From: Bacteroidota bacterium
Lineage (GTDB): Bacteria; Bacteroidota; Bacteroidia; Flavobacteriales; Schleiferiaceae
DNA length: 5,563 nt
NCBI GenBank assembly: GCA_005786915.1
Contig: SYCM01000024.1
Span: 1 to 5,563 of the forward strand
Reading direction: 5' to 3'
The translations under genes and the position numbers were made by a program. The notes below the pieces were generated by a model, which searched no databases, was not told the origin of the DNA, and was given only the letters and a program-made list of their open reading frames with translations. Below are positions 5,118 to 5,563 of this stretch, piece after piece. Position 1 is the first letter of the stretch. Each line of letters begins with the position of its first letter.

Positions 5118-5563
5118 TGCGCCTGCCCCACGAGTTTTCAGCGCCCGGCGAGCCGCCGTTTGTGCGCGGGCCCTACGCGTCGATGTACACCCAGCGTCCC
5201 TGGACCATTAGGCAGTACGCCGGGTTCAGTACCGCCGAAGAAAGCAACGCCTTCTACCGCCGCAACTTGGCCGCGGGCCAAAAGGGACTGAGTGTGGCCT
5301 TTGACTTGGCCACCCACCGCGGCTACGACAGCGACCACCCCCGCGTGCAAGGCGACGTCGGCAAGGCCGGCGTGGCCATTGACAGCGTCGAAGACATGAA
5401 GCGGCTGTTCGACGGCATTCCGCTCGGCGAAATGTCGGTGTAGATGACCATGATCGGCGCGGTGCTGCCCGTCTTGGCCTTCTACATCGTGGCGGCCGAA
5501 GAGCAGGGCGTGCCTCCCGAGGAGCTGCAGGGCACTATCCAGAACGACTTCCTCAAGGAGTTC
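5108..5563 (+). pseudogene. mutB: Methylmalonyl-CoA mutase large (catalytic) subunit, 5' part, interrupted by TAG
   Basis: Identity is unmistakable: RGPYASMYTQRPWTIRQYAG (20-39), STAEESNAFYRRNLAAGQKG (41-60) and FDLATHRGYDSDHPRV (65-80) are the hallmark N-terminal blocks of the adenosylcobalamin-dependent mutase. The active-site tyrosine that corresponds to Tyr89 of the Propionibacterium enzyme is Y37, and the substrate-contacting Ser114 corresponds to S62. The frame meets a TAG at 5441-5443 (codon 112), then continues in the same frame with 40 further recognisable codons (MTMIGAVLPVLAFYIVAAEE onward) to the right edge. So either the gene carries a nonsense mutation or the base is a sequencing error. 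The next codon is ATG, so re-initiation is possible. The ATG at 5108 leaves about 19 residues before RGPY, roughly 50 fewer than in the Propionibacterium protein. Upstream codons in this frame are only mutA read out of frame. The rest of the barrel and the B12 domain lie outside the window. Gene identity is near certain; real inactivation is only possible. Confidence 0.6.
5441..5443 (+). other. In-frame TAG at a conserved serine codon of mutB
   Basis: The family block MSVSMTMNGAVLP reads MSV-stop-MTMIGAVLP here. One change, TCG to TAG, would explain it. With the offset of 52 given by Tyr89 and Ser114, codon 112 aligns with Ser164 of the Propionibacterium enzyme. TAG serves as an ordinary stop for the ABC exporter and mutA genes in this same window, so a reassigned TAG code is unlikely. 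Confidence 0.9.

Noticed and set aside
5441..5443. TAG reassigned as a sense codon or selenocysteine/pyrrolysine-like insertion
   Set aside because: TAG ends the ABC exporter and mutA genes in the same window, the conserved residue is serine, and no suppressor tRNA is visible here.

Overview
The window looks like chromosomal DNA of a fairly GC-rich member of the Bacteroidota, possibly of flavobacterial type. This rests on three things: promoter elements of the Bacteroidota kind (TAnnTTTG at -7 with TTG at -33), an almost complete absence of Shine-Dalgarno sequences before the genes, and protein sequences (L34, the FtsB-like protein, the two mutase subunits) that read most like Bacteroidota family members. 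No mobile element, CRISPR array, tRNA or rRNA is visible.

Left part (1-450), minus strand: the first 27 codons of carB (carbamoyl-phosphate synthase large chain) run off the left edge. Upstream of it lies the complete rpmH (ribosomal protein L34), which ends in a strong intrinsic terminator. The short gap between rpmH and the first plus-strand gene carries two interleaved, divergent promoter-like elements.

Right part (452-5563), plus strand: six genes are packed head to tail with gaps of 7 and 2 bases or overlaps of 4, 4 and 10 bases, so they probably form one operon. In order they are a classical short-chain dehydrogenase, a 2-oxoglutarate/Fe(II) dioxygenase, a half-size ABC exporter, an FtsB/DivIC-like division protein, a short and divergent methylmalonyl-CoA mutase small subunit, and the start of the mutase large subunit. 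The last two form the cobalamin-dependent mutase linking propionyl-CoA and succinyl-CoA metabolism. The dehydrogenase, dioxygenase and exporter may act together, but the sequence does not name their substrate.

The most unusual points are: an in-frame TAG in mutB exactly at a near-invariant serine, with two further changes at conserved positions nearby; both mutase subunits being shorter than usual; an 11-copy heptanucleotide array inside the ABC exporter linker, where one copy gained or lost would shift the frame; and a promoter so close to the dehydrogenase ATG that its mRNA may be leaderless. I see no convincing wholly new system.
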